Shown here: in pieces, positions 25,462 through 38,200 of the stretch
Layout of the letters: each line of letters opens with the position of its first letter
How positions within the stretch are numbered: the stretch's first letter is position 1
From: Prostheceraeus crozeri
Lineage: Eukaryota > Platyhelminthes > Polycladida > Euryleptidae
Length of the DNA: 64,000 nucleotides
Direction of reading: 5' to 3'
NCBI GenBank assembly: GCA_907163375.1
Contig: CAJQUW010002095.1
Coordinates: forward strand, 682,001 to 746,000
The notes under the pieces: generated by a model
The model's input: the letters and a program-made list of their open reading frames with translations, nothing else
What the model was told of the DNA's origin: nothing
The model's database searches: none
Position numbers and translations under genes: made by a program

Positions 25462-28400
25462 ATAGGCCTACTTCACTGTGAGAGGATCTGAAAAGAAATT
25501 TCACGCCCACGTTTAACCATCTACTCTACCTAATTTTTCAACTATCAGTCAAAATTGAATTCAGCTTGCTTTATTTTATTTTCATTTCATTATTTTTTCA
25601 TATTTCGATGATATATAATTGATTTGTGTTCATAGCTGTCTCCTTTCATTTTTTTATTCTCTGCAATGTGGTATTTGAAGTCCTGTGTTATTTTCTGAAA
25701 CTTCAATCCAGCTCATTAAGAAAATATTTTATCGTCGTCACTTGTCTTCTATTTAATGCATCGCAGAATGCGTCTCTAGTTGCTGACCGATAAACAAATT
25801 GAATTATCCTACAATCATCGGAAGGAATTTCGTTTTATTTAGAATCGTGCGTCTTGTTTTCTGTTTACACTGTTCCGTGAAGACAAAAATGTCAAGAGGA
25901 TATCCTCTGTTGACTTGATAGTCAGTTTCTACGTTACATTTGAGGTAAATATCTTCCACATCTGCGTAGCATCGCAATTTCATTCTGCGCTCAATTCCAT
26001 AGACAGCGGCGAATCCTTGACTTTGAAGCTGTGTAACAAAGAACCGTTTCAGTGTGAAGTACTAAGATCAATTTGGTTCCAATTAACTCTTTGTCTCAAA
26101 CCGCAGACTGCTGCGGTTTTGCCCGTTATAATTCATGGAAGTATAGAGTTGTTTCAAAGAATGAAAGGCGACAAAACCGCAGACTGACTCACACACCAAG
26201 AATAGTTGTGTACACGCTGTGTATTCCCCATCGACGACGCCCGTTATCCCATCAACATCCGACTTGCATTGGTTTGAAACTGATCCATCGCCAACCACTC
26301 CTCTCAATTCGAATCCTGATCGCTCTTCCTCGCCGATCGAAACCCGATCAGAAAATTCACGCGTGATTTTGCTCACGCGCTACTCTTGTGTGTATTCTTT
26401 TTTCTGTCAGCTTCTCTTCGCCGAAATCGACACGCTTCAAAAACAACTACGATTCAACATGTCATTTCATGGTCAGGTCTGAGTGAATGTAGACACCTGA
26501 GATTCAGCAGAAAGGTACTTGCATCGCCATTTGTATCGTTTTCAGTGTAATCGTTATTTACAGCAACACCAGCCTGCTGTTTCACTGCGTTTTGAGTTAT
26601 GCCGCCTACTGTGATGGAAGCAGATTTTAACGCCAATACTACGGTAAGAAGAATCACTCTCTTCATCCTATAAACAATCCGAGTTGCAAAATGGATGAAA
26701 TTCTATCGAAATTGTGCGACATTATTTGAGGATATCATCTTGATACTATCAGCTTTCTGTGAGGTCTAGCAGGCATGATTATCAGCGCTCAGTTAATCGT
26801 TGGGGAGGTTCTCAATCCTCATAAGGTTGTAGTATCAGCTCTGGAGGTATAGGATTGTAGGCTAGACGTGTAGGCTTGGAAAATGACAAAATTTCAATTG
26901 TAAGAATACACATGACTGATTTCCTATTTCAATTTATTATTGATTCAATCATGCTACACGTCTAGTCTTGAGTTTTTGCGTAGATTAAGACCAAACGGGT
27001 AGCAATACCGAATCAACGCGAACGCGAATCATAATACGGTTCGCAATGAAAATTTTCTTTTCTACCACGCTTTCCACTCATTTTATTAAACTTGACAGCA
27101 TTCATAGAAAAACTTAAGAAAGGGGCCTAAATCATTTTAGGGTAGCTTTTACAATCATCATCTTTTCGAAATTTAGGCCAGCTTTCAATTATTGATTTTA
27201 ATAATGTGCTGTCATGCATGACTTTCTTGATGAATGGAAGCTACAAAACAGCTAAATGCTTCATATAGTAATCCTATCGTTAGCATATTAGCTAAATGAA
27301 ATTGAAATTGATTACGACTCAACAAATGGTATTTGTATCTCCCAACTACTTTTTAGCTGAAACACGATGTTTTTATTGTTGCAGGAAAAAATATTTGCAA
27401 GTTGTGTGGATATTTGTGCATCAATGAAATATCACAAATGACATGTAACACCGTGCAATAACTGAAACTTATCGAATAGAATGTTAGAGTATTACGAGTA
27501 TATAATAAGTGCGAAATGTGAATGCTCTGAATGTTACATTCAGATGTAGTCAGCATATCTATCAATTAATAATTAGCATTGATAATATCGGAGATGCAAG
27601 TGACAGATGTAGGCTTACATGCAGTCGAAGTCGACATACCTTGTGAATATATAAATAGAGCGAGAACCTTTCAAAGTTCAATTTGCGGTTCTCAGTGCAC
27701 ATTTTTCTTGCTACAAATTTTTTGGGATTTTCGCTCATCTTAGAGCCCTGTCGTGAATGGTTGATGGTGTAACTGGTCTACCAAACTTTGCCGCTAGAGG
27801 CATATAATAAGCTTGTGAGACATGATAACGATGCTAATAGTTGGCATCGGTACCCGTGTGAACAAATGGATTCAGTCATAAACATTTTCATGTTATCACA
27901 TTTATGTTATCATTTTCTACTTGTTGATAATATTATTTTGAAAAGATTAGGTGCGCTTGCAATGCGAATAATAGATATTTGTAAATCATGTTTATCCATG
28001 GTATCACTGAAATATGTTTGTCGATCTTTCTACCATTTTTGCCGCATCTATATAGCGAGTTGTTAACATGTGGATAACGTAGCTATCGAAAGTGTTGAAT
28101 GTTTTCATAGATATCTGCATTCCAAAGATACTCTTCTAATTGGAAACTGTCGATTTTCATTTCACCTCTTGAAGCCGTCATAAATGTCAGTATTTTTTAT
28201 GTGGGAAAATTCCGTAGAGGACATTCAACGTTCGTTTTCATGTGCACTTTAGTGTGCTATTTTATCAGTTCAAAAATGGTTCATTGCCCCATTTCATTCA
28301 CCACTTGCCAGTACATCATACTCTCTTTGCAGAGGAATTTTAAATATTATTCAGGGTTTTGTTATTGCACGAAGCTATTTGAGGAAAGTCACGGTTTCCT

Positions 28401-28770
28401 TGCTTTTCACAAATGCGATTTTTTCGTTTTACCTTCCTGCCTGTTCATTCAATTTGATTCGAAGTCTACCCAATTGTCTGATCTGAAAACGACGTCATTT
28501 GAATCACCAGCGCACAGCTTCCTCATTCCAAGGACCGTTTTAGATTTCAGTCGCAAATGGGACATTTTCTGTCTCCGTTTTGAGACTTCATAGAGTCAGT
28601 TTCACATTATCCACGAATGAGGTTTTCTATACTGTGGTAAGAATGTATCGATAAAATCTTCTGTCTCTTGCGAGTACATCTGAGCCTTGTTATCTTTCAC
28701 ATGCCTTCAATAACATCAACATATTGTCTGTATCATCCGGGAGGCATCAATAATTCACATTTCTGACAGA
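25462..28770. other. Noncoding stretch
   Basis: It contains a locally GC-richer patch (26080-26380) with overlapping short frames on both strands and a small inverted repeat around CTGCGGTTTTG / CAAAACCGCAG. A short inverted pair (CTAGACGTGTAG at about 26864 and its complement at about 26955) is also present. No gene is supported. Confidence 0.4.
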
Positions 28771-28774
28771 AGGA

Positions 28775-28860
28775 GTCTTCCAAATATCCCTGAACAGCTG
28801 GCAGCTATGAAAAATGCTGTATTGCGCTAGCAAGATCGAAGTTTCATAATGCTGCTAGAT
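28775..28860. repeat. Dispersed diverged repeat, copy 1
   Basis: A block containing CTGGCAGCT, ATTGCGCTAGCAAGATCGAA and CATAATGCTGCTAG is matched in the same order, with changes and a small insertion, by 30467-30575. The family is unknown. No frame is shared by both copies. Confidence 0.45.
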
Positions 28861-29085
28861 TGATTTAGCTTGTGGGACAATATGCTGTATCCTGCACTTG
28901 CATGGAGATTGTTTTGAAGAAAATTGGCCTTCATTATATTAATCATGACAATTTTATTAATTTCGAAAAGTATTTGGACAATATTTACCTATACCGACGC
29001 TAACTGATGTTTCTTTATAATGCATTTTACACGATTTCCATTTATTTTCATCTGCCTGGGAAAGCTAGAGCTACTTTTCTAATGG

Positions 29086-29300
29086 TAGAATGGCTCAGTT
29101 GATTTAGGCGTGCTTCAGCACAGAGGTGCAGAGGGTCCAATGTTAGAGTCGGCCCGCCTCATGAGGTTGCTGACACAAACTTGTTGAGATTTGCCGGTGT
29201 ACAGTATATGAAGACTGCCCCAACCCTAATGTGCTGTAATGCGTTCGTGTCTTGGGGGATAAAAAGGGTTGCTTCGATTCCAATAAGGGTAGTATTCAAG
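29086..29300 (+). repeat. tRNA-derived SINE-like sequence
   Basis: TGGCTCAGTTGATTTAGG at 29091-29108 is a good pol III A box. A degraded B box lies at about 29132-29150 (GGGTCCAATGTTAGAGTC). The body is GC-richer than its surroundings. The sequence is not a functional tRNA because the T-arm is degraded. Ends were not resolved. Confidence 0.5.
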
Positions 29301-30466
29301 GTTCGATGTAAGGAATGCCTAATGTTGGCTAAACCTGTTAGTTTATCAGTTGAGATACGGTGATTAACTGATTATTGAATATAACAGGCTGATTCGCTCA
29401 TGTTGAACTCGTTGCCGAGCAATACTCGGCATTCGATGGCCATCCTATTTTGTTTCTAAATTTTGATGGACTGTGAATTGCATAATCCACACTTTCTTTA
29501 CCTTTTGCATTCTTTTCTTTTTTTCTTTTGCATATTATTAAAATGCAATAATTACATGCACAACATTTCCATTGAATAGGCAACATGTGACTTTTCTATA
29601 AAATGAAAATACGTCATTCGTGCTATATGTAAACGTTAAAATTCAAAGTGACTGCTTAAAACTGCATTAACAAAATAATAATAATAAATATATCTTTATT
29701 GCTCCACAAGCATGATGATCGGTGAACACTTTTCAAAATTTATTAAAGCTGCTTTAAATTTGTCTAATTCTAGCAGATCTCGTTAACATCAATCAATTCG
29801 TCAAACTTCCTAATTCAGTTTTTAATTTGCCCTTAGACTTACCATAGAGAGCACAAGGTTGTCTGATCTCTTCTTGCTTGAGAAATAGAGTTCCTACTTC
29901 CTCCTCCCCGATAATTCTTTTGCCTTTGACTTGATCTGAAACTATTGCCTCCAGGATCGCTAGTCTTTAATCCCTGAGCAACGGCAACAATCGTGAACTT
30001 TATCTTGCCGTTAATTAAGAAGTCAGATTAAACTGTGGAGATGATGGGATTACGACATTTTTCAATCCACTCCAGCCATTCACTCCACATTTTCAACTGC
30101 CTAAAGATCGATAAAGATGTGGATAGTCTTCATTTGCTGCCATATCATAAACAATACATGGGCTATATGATTGAGCAATACCGGTGCATTATTAAATTGA
30201 TGTTGGTGAAATTATCAATAGACTGGCTCAATGATCAGGATGCTGTAATAGGACAAAATCATTGCAAACTTAAGGCAGGACGTGCAGTCTAGACATGTAG
30301 GCAAACTTAAACTTGTCCTAAGAACTTAAGATGAGGATTAAATTTTCATTCCAAAAATTTGAGCTCCGCATTAGAACCATGTTGCGATGATTTTTAGTCA
30401 TTGTAATTTATTCATTGTTTAAGTCACCAATTAAAGCTAATTGATTGGAAATTCCTTAATTTTATT

Positions 30467-30575
30467 CTTCCAATCCCTGCCTAACATCTGGCAGCTTTTT
30501 CAAAGCAGGTAACGGTCTCCACTCAATGTATCATTGCGCCTAGAAAGATTGAAGTCTCATAATGATGTTAGAATC
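30467..30575. repeat. Dispersed diverged repeat, copy 2
   Basis: A direct-orientation relative of 28775-28860, sharing CTTCCAA..., CTGGCAGCT, ATTGCGCCTAG and CATAATGATGTTAG in order. It differs mainly by extra sequence after CTGGCAGCT. Confidence 0.45.
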
Positions 30576-31214
30576 ATGTCGAAGTCAGCTTTAATCTCTG
30601 AATTTGTATCAAGTTGGAGTTTTGGCGCTGATTCCGGATCTATCTCGGTAAAATCAATCATACATCACACTCTAGAGCCTCATTTTCCACCGCGCGCAAT
30701 GATGTTGATCGGAAGTTGGAATTTGCATTGCGTTGCGCAAAGTGAAGGCCGAATCAAGGTCATTGAGAAACTTCGCAGTCGTCAAGTTGGTACTCTCAAC
30801 ACATGAGGAAGAGAAAATTGAATTTCCTTGTTGATTCGAAACGACTGATGATTTGACGACATTGCGGTTGATGATCACAAACTCGGTATTCTCGGGGACA
30901 CTCGTACTGAAGCTTCTAAGATGATACAATGCTAATGAGAATGATAAGAAAGTCGTGCTGCATCTGAAAGAATCGATAGACGATAACTGTCAAAAATCAA
31001 TGAAATATTTCAACAGTCTCCGATAATTGGTGGCTTAGAATGTCATTATTTGACAGTAATTGCACAAAGGAATCTAATAATTCCAAAACTGGACTGATTT
31101 TTTATGATTATACAGGCATTCAATGATCCATTCTTTAAAGTTCATATGTACTTTAACGTCACGAGAAACTTTTGATTCATAAGTAGAGAATAGGGAAGGT
31201 TACTTACAATTAAA

Positions 31215-31440
31215 AGACTCCGGTACTGTGGTCTTGTGTTAGAGTGTTCGGTCTGCGTCCGAGAGACATGGGTTCAAACCTTGGTCGGGGCAATCCTAGG
31301 AATTTTGAATTATGTGCACTCTGCGTTCTTGCTTGACACTCAGCACCAAAAAATGACTGGGATATGAAACAACTCGGTCACATGGATGAAAAACTCCTCG
31401 GCTAATGTGCTTCTGAATATAAACAATGTTTATTTATTTA
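31215..31440 (+). repeat. tRNA-derived SINE
   Basis: An A box (TGTGGTCTTGTGTTAGAG at 31227-31244) and a clean B box (GGGTTCAAACC at 31270-31280) form a tRNA-like head. A non-tRNA body follows and ends in an AT-rich tail (TGTTTATTTATTTATGC at about 31426-31442). The body shares the word CAGCACCAAA with the complement of the SINE near 34680. Confidence 0.6.
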
Positions 31441-31444
31441 TGCA

Positions 31445-32520
31445 TCTACTATGTATTTATGTCTTTCGGGTTCGCGCAAATAGAAAATCAAATGAATGAA
31501 GGAACACAGTTTCGTGATAAATTTATCTATTGTACTTTTTTTGAAGCTTACACGATCATAGCTCCATATTTCACATTTTTGAATAATCAAATGGGGTCTT
31601 CTCGATTAATTCACCCTATCTGAATGAAATGCCTCCATCTGTCTTGACAATCAGACATCGATTATGTTACTGGTTGACTATTTGTACGTTTTCGGACAGT
31701 ATATAGGTAAAGTAGGAGTATGACACTGCTGAAGACATGGTATAGTAGGAGGTTTTGTCTTGCGATATGTGAATACACTAGTTCACACTGTAATCGTGTA
31801 ATCCTTCAAGTGTTTAATCCATTAATACCACACTATTTTTAAAAGTTGATTTTTTTCAAGAGGCAAAGCTTTTTTGCTTCACAGCATTTTCCCAAGAACT
31901 TGTAGTTGAAATAAGAACATGGGTTATTGAAGCAAAGTCAAGATCATTTTTGCTCATCTAGCTCCTCCATAATGTCGCAAATGTTCATAGAAGTATCTTT
32001 GCGTCTGTTCAAGAAAAAATTGCCAATGGATATCTTGATTAGACCTAAATATCAAAGTTTTTCTCAAAGTTTGCATGTATGTTATTTGATATCGTTCGTT
32101 TTTTGCCGTAAAAGAGCTGGGGGTGACCGAAAAGACCCATCCAATGAAATGTGGGGTCGTATAGTACAAGATGTCGGTAAATGAGTTTTTTCAGTATGGA
32201 CACGAATTCATATTCAATTCGGTTCAGTTAGTCGAAGCAAGGCGTGTGGCATGACGAAGCACTACATGTGAACCATGCGGCAGAGTGTGTTGCGTTATCC
32301 CATCACATTTGAATATCTCTTCGATATCAGCTAAAATTTGTAGAGTTAGATGATTCCTGCATTCCACTTGTCAAGAAGTTTTATAGCAATTTTATCATTT
32401 AAACAGTTTATGAGCTTTAAGTGAGAAATCAAGGAGTCAAATTCACTATACCGTGCAAATATTATGGTGGAGTAGTTACGTTCTTGGATCAATCGACAAC
32501 AAATAACTTGCAATTTAAAG
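31445..32520. other. Noncoding stretch
   Basis: Only short frames (up to 85 codons at 31927-32184) without recognisable domains. Confidence 0.4.
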
Positions 32521-32528
32521 ATAATTAA

Positions 32529-32850
32529 TCACGCTACAAAATTCCCAAATATCTGCTTTTTTGCCGGCACTTGATGTCGAGCGTTGCGCACGGATTCCTT
32601 GATAGCTAAGTCGTTTACTGTCAAGTAATCTATTGCTGGGAGCAGACCTGCAACCGGCCTAGCAAACAGGAAAGACTCCCAAGCAGCTAGTTCGTACAGC
32701 CGTTCAGGGGCGACCACACAGAAGCACTGTTTAGCTAACAAATCACTAACAGTATCACTTGTCTATTGAAATTTACATGTCACTAACAACTCTCTATCTA
32801 ACACTGTTTCTGTGCGGTCGAACCCGGTTGTGGTAGACAGGTTGTGTTGT
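32529..32850 (-). other. GC-richer unassigned block with 70-codon open frame
   Basis: This block is more GC-balanced and of higher complexity than its flanks. On the minus strand a frame is open from about 32770 to 32529, with a peptide containing CVVAPERLYELAAWESFLF. I do not recognise it. It could be a fragment of an old repeat or an unrecognised exon; there is no strong splice context to favour an exon. Confidence 0.2.
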
Positions 32851-33334
32851 ATCTTTTAATAGTAACGTTTTTCAACTTACGTGCAACAAGCTTTGTTGTT
32901 ATATAATGTTGTTACTCATAGCCTGACTATTTGATGCAACTCACGCTGGTAGGTGGTCGATGATCACACATTACGTTGACCTTGTCGATCATATTCTTAT
33001 CAATCACTTAATATCTCATCTACCAGCTGGCATCGATGTTATTTGCCATGTTTCTTTAAATAAAAGACGCCATTGAAGAAAAGGCGCATATCAAAACTAG
33101 TCTATAGATTGCATGAATGCATTTCTAGACTTGCAAAATTTAATTTATACGATTCACAAATAGGTGGGTTAGGTCTACACAGTTGAAATCCAAGTTTGGG
33201 CCCTACTTTTAATTCAAAAATTGTTTGGTTATTATTGAGTAATAAGTGTACATTACAACTACATTTACAATTATATTTGAAGAAAGACATCAATTGTTGC
33301 TGGCTTGTGATGTTAAGATTAATAACACCCTATC

Positions 33335-33425
33335 TTCCTGACCGCAGCTCGTCTGAACAGGATTCGAACACAAGTCAGCTAAAAACCTAAACAGGTGCTC
33401 TATCCACACAGCCAGACAGGCGGTG
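33335..33425 (-). repeat. tRNA-derived SINE head
   Basis: On the minus strand, TGGCTGTGTGGATAGAG (33399-33415) is an A box and TGTTCGAATCCTG (33358-33370) a B box at tRNA-like distance. Downstream body sequence runs toward 33320. A real tRNA is unlikely because the acceptor ends do not pair. Confidence 0.6.
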
Positions 33426-34474
33426 CAAAATATGAATTGATGAAAGCCAGTCTGGAAGATGAGGTGTAAGACCGTGAAATTTAGAATTCCAACACATCAG
33501 CTTCTACGTTTGAAAGTTGACACACAACACAAGCGATCACGCATCAACCCCGCAATCTGCATGAACAATTTGGTCAACCGACTTGTGGCTTGCTATTCTG
33601 GCACCGACCTTTGCGTCCTTTTGAACTTAATTTGTCCAATATCTACGTTGATATTCACAGATACGTACAATCGACAGAACAAAAAAATAAGAGACGAATG
33701 GAAGGTGCTTAAGACAACCAGGGTCGCGTCTATTAATCAATGAAATATTGAATGCCGATGAATAGGCGCTTCTATTGATTGTTTTGTATCATTTGTGTTT
33801 GTCGTAAATTAAATCATTTGCCGGTCTTTTTATCAATGACTCAAATTCGTATTCATTCTGTGTGTTAGGAATTTCAAATCTAGGATATCAGTACCATTTA
33901 TCAAAGCTAGACCACTTTGGTGTGAATATATATTATCTATAAAGAAGTACTTAATCATTGGACGAAATGAAATGATCAGATGCATAATGCATACTCATAA
34001 TAATTCATTTAATTCGATATTGCTTCATCGTATTTAATTTTGAATTTCAAAAAAGCTCACTTCATATTTCATGTACAGTCGTAACTGCTTCCAGTAAACT
34101 AAAATGCGGTTAATCTTCTGAGAACTTCGCTTCCCGTTCCCTCGTCCGATCCTCATGACTTGCAGCATCCGATCTCCATATGACTTATGGTCTGAATTAA
34201 CTTTGCGAAGACAAGAGTATTCGTGTCCTTCCTTTTTACCAAAATCTTGAGATAGTTAGAACTGGTGTGGTTTTTGGGGTACAATTTAGTGATAAAATTC
34301 AGATGTTGAACTGTCCAGATGGAACTTTTAATTAGAAGAGCCAGTGACTGCGACTATCTGGGATTTCACCTGTGCACGATCTGATAAAAGTTCGGCATGA
34401 GGATCACTTCCTGATGCTGTGAGATGCGTGTGGGATATTCCAGTTTTCTCTACATTCGTGTCATTAACAGAATC

Positions 34475-34700
34475 GATGCGTGATAGCTCAGGGTTTAGCA
34501 CACTGGCTCTGTATGTCGAAGATCTTGTGTTCGATTCCCTGAATGTACACCTGACACCGTCTCCCTATCGTCCCAGCACTAGACATCATGTTGGAAAGTA
34601 GAGGCGGCGGGAAACTTATTGACTACTGCGTGCCGATCTAGGCTTAGATATGTGGGGGCCTGATAGGCCTCAACCCATTTGGTGCTGAGCTTTTAAAATC
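34475..34700 (+). repeat. tRNA-derived SINE
   Basis: TGATAGCTCAGGGTTTAGCA (34481-34500) is an A box and GTGTTCGATTCCC (34527-34539) a B box. A GC-balanced body continues to about 34700, including GGGGGCCTGATAGGCCTC. The end near TTTGGTGCTGAGC resembles the complement of CTCAGCACCAAA in the SINE at 31215. Confidence 0.6.
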
Positions 34701-35164
34701 GAATGCGATTGCGGACGCTCTAGTCACTGTGTCAGCTTGGGAAAAGTACCACTAGCACCACATTGATCTGCTATTTTGTTGAGGTATATTTGCTGTTGTT
34801 GCAGGCTTAATATTGATCAAAAAAACTTTGAGTCGAAATCCTGTTGGCCTTCAATGGGTTAACTTAGTCAAATTTTAACCTACATGCATGTGAGAACCGT
34901 ACCCGGATCTATGAACAAATAGTTCTGTAAAGTCAATTGACCCGGGTCTTGACGACGATTTTAATTGCGATGTTTTACTCATTAGCTGTTTTCTCGGCAT
35001 CCTTGCTGTCTTTTTTCATATGTCTCTATTCAATGAATATATTTATGTAATGGCAGCAGTATACAAAATGATCAATTGAGCAATTTACTTTTCCGATTAG
35101 TTCTATCTAATGCAGTCTGTTTTTAGTAACATTTCTCATGCAACATGGCTTTGTTTGTCTTTAT

Positions 35165-35240
35165 CAAATATAAACTTTGACTTTTGTAACGAATGATATT
35201 CAGATTCCCATTTACTGTATGGCTTGAATAAACGCATCTC
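35165..35240 (+). repeat. Retroposon 3' tail with (CT)n
   Basis: TTGAATAAACGCATCTCTCTCTC ends this block. The same style of end, AAACATTTCTCTCTCTCTC, is at the 3' end of the LINE on the minus strand near 51966-51990. It is therefore probably the 3' tail of a 5'-truncated LINE of similar type, or of a SINE that shares its tail. Confidence 0.4.
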
Positions 35241-35244
35241 TCTC

Positions 35245-38200
35245 TCCTATCATCTAATGCAAAATGCATGACTTGCGATGATTTACATGAAGCTTTTCAT
35301 CTTGTTTTTGATTATTTAGTAATAAATAGACAATGATTAAGATTTTGAAAACCATATCAGCTATCAAATCATGAGTATCTTTATTGATTTACATGTAATA
35401 GTGAGACATTGAGAAAGTTTGAAGAAAGTTTTAGAAATGCATAGTATTTCGAAAACGTTGATAAAATATGTGCATACTTTGTATTGTGGCAAACATGACA
35501 TGCACGCAATTTCAGACACGGAATAATGCAGTTTTTTACTTATTTATTAAAACCTAATAAATGATAAAATTGGATATTCTGCTATTTTAATACTTAAACT
35601 TTATCTTTCTTTTATTGTGGCATAAATACTTCGGAAGAGAATAATTTAGTTTTGAAAATTTCTTGGATTCTGCCATTTTGACTGCTGAAACATCGTTGTT
35701 TTGATATCAGAACTATAACAGGGCACTGCACTGATTATCAGCAAAGGTTGAAACTTTTTATAATTGTCTACACGCAGTACAAATGAGCCCTTATATCTGT
35801 ACCGATCAGTACTGACAAAATTAATGCATATCTCATGCACTTTCACCATATTGGAGGTTTACTTGAAATTGCAGCGTGAGCTTTAATCTTATACCCACAA
35901 TGATGACTTCAAATCTTGGCATGGGTTTATTCATGATTTGATGCGCATCAAAGTTGCATTCGCTTTGTTCATAATTGATCATGAAGAGGCGTCTAATGAT
36001 TGCACTTGCTGTACATCGCAGACTGATGATATCAACGCCTGGCAACTCTACTTGTAGTCGCTGAAGGGTAGACTTATCTGCTTCAGGCCAAGGGCTCGCC
36101 ACTTGAACGCCTCTTGTTTTGGGAAGAAAATTAATCGTCGTAGAAATGTTAGTTTACCCACCAGGACTACGTATCACCACAGACACTAAATTATTCAGAT
36201 CCGCAGACTCACTGACTGTGACGTCAAGAAACTCCGAAGGGAGCGGGTAGGGCTCGGGGTATGCGATATGAAGATAAAATGTTTTATGTCAAGCAGAGTA
36301 CAAAAATGAACTTTTGTAAGTTTTGAGGACATGAAACAGGACGCTGTCTTTTTCTATCATTACTTGCGAAACATAAGTAAATCGTGGGAATCTAGCATCT
36401 AACTAAGGCGGAACTAGCTTCGCTTTCTTAAAACAATAGATGTGAGAGGTATTTTTGAAAGAAGCAGTAATGAATTACAGAATTGTGATTGCAACGAATC
36501 TTTTGATGTGACCGCACTTATCCATCCTCTTGTCTTCTGCATGCGATATTGTCCTCTTGATGACAGTAATCTGTTCCATGACAAAACGATCAAATTTGTT
36601 GATCAATTTCAGGATGGACTGACAAACAAAACCGCTAATATCAGAAAGCTGTTGAAGATATCAATGAATTGTGAACATTCAATGATTTAGAGCTTCAGCG
36701 TAAGATGTTCTCTGACAGAATTCGACCAAATTTTCTCGAGCATTACATTGATTTCGGGAACATTATGTTCGCATTTTTTACATGCTAAAAAACTTTTGAA
36801 AAATCGAAGACAGAAAATTCAGACATTCGTGATATTTTGCAAATTTCTACGAACTTAACATGGATAAAATGCGACAAAACAAATGTGAATGAAAGTTTGA
36901 TGATTTGGGTGAAATGAAACATTGAACTGAAAGAATCTTTGGAAAGTCTTCGTCTTTCACATAGTAAGATGTCCAATATTGATAAACCAAATACTCACCT
37001 GTTACTTGAACATTCGCAGATGCAGATTGCAGACTCAAGATTCTCTAGATGTTTAATTAGAGGTTTTAGTGGAACCTTTCAGCTTTTGAAATTTTTGAAA
37101 CTTTAAGATTAACCTCCACATTGCTTGATCAGTGTGATGTTCGGCCACTCGTTCAATAAAGTACATTAAAGACATTGAGAAATTACATGTCGATAGGACT
37201 GCAATGTTTTCCAACAACAGATTCCTGCATTAGAGGAAATAAGGATGTATCTACATTGGTTACATCCTAAAGCAAATTTGCTCAGAAAGTCATTGCTGTG
37301 ATTATCCAACTATTCAGCGGTACTAAGTTTTTCGCTTTGGTCTTAGATAAGCAAGAGCTAGACTGAATAAACATCATCGCGCAATTGATCGCAATTTCTT
37401 CACAGCTCCTTTGGTTATATGTACATTTCAAAATATCATCATTCATTGCATCTCATTTTCTGTTCAACGTATCCTGTTTTCACCTGAAACGTATTCAAAT
37501 CAATCTTTAAAGCATAATATAGAAATTGCTACATGAAGTACCGAAACATTTACAATTGGTGTTAATAATTGCATGTTTGACAGTTGATGACTTTCTTTTC
37601 ATTCGGTTGTCCGCATGTTCGACCAGAATAGCTGTTTCCAGTTTCGGTTTTCTTCAAAGAGGCACCTTCGGTTTTAATCTAAGTCTTTTCGATATCAGTT
37701 TTTGTCCGTCTCTGGCAGAATGAATGAATAGAATTCAAGAGGCATGGTAATCTGTAATATGATTGATTTTTACCGGTATGTTCTCTGCATGCACCGACTG
37801 TTCGGTTGTAGCAACTATCAAAATGATTCGGTAGCTCACTATGGCATTGTTTGCCCTCAATGTGCTCAGCAATACAAGTAATTAAGTGTCAATACATGAT
37901 TTTTGATCCTGTTAGCAATTTGTAAACTTGAGTTCTTGCAGTGATCGAAAAAGATGGCGTCCCACTTTGTGTCATCAAATCAAACATTCGTACTTAGTTT
38001 GACACTGAAACATGTCCTTAAATGTTCACCTGTGTTAAAATTTACATATTAGTCCTGTATTACATTTCAAACTCGTTGATAAATTAGTAAGCGCCTTTAA
38101 TGTAACAATCAATACAAACAATCGAGTACCGGTACTTATATTGCATTTTAAATCTTGTTGACGAAGTAGAAAACATGGCTTGATGCCGAATTTTGTCACA

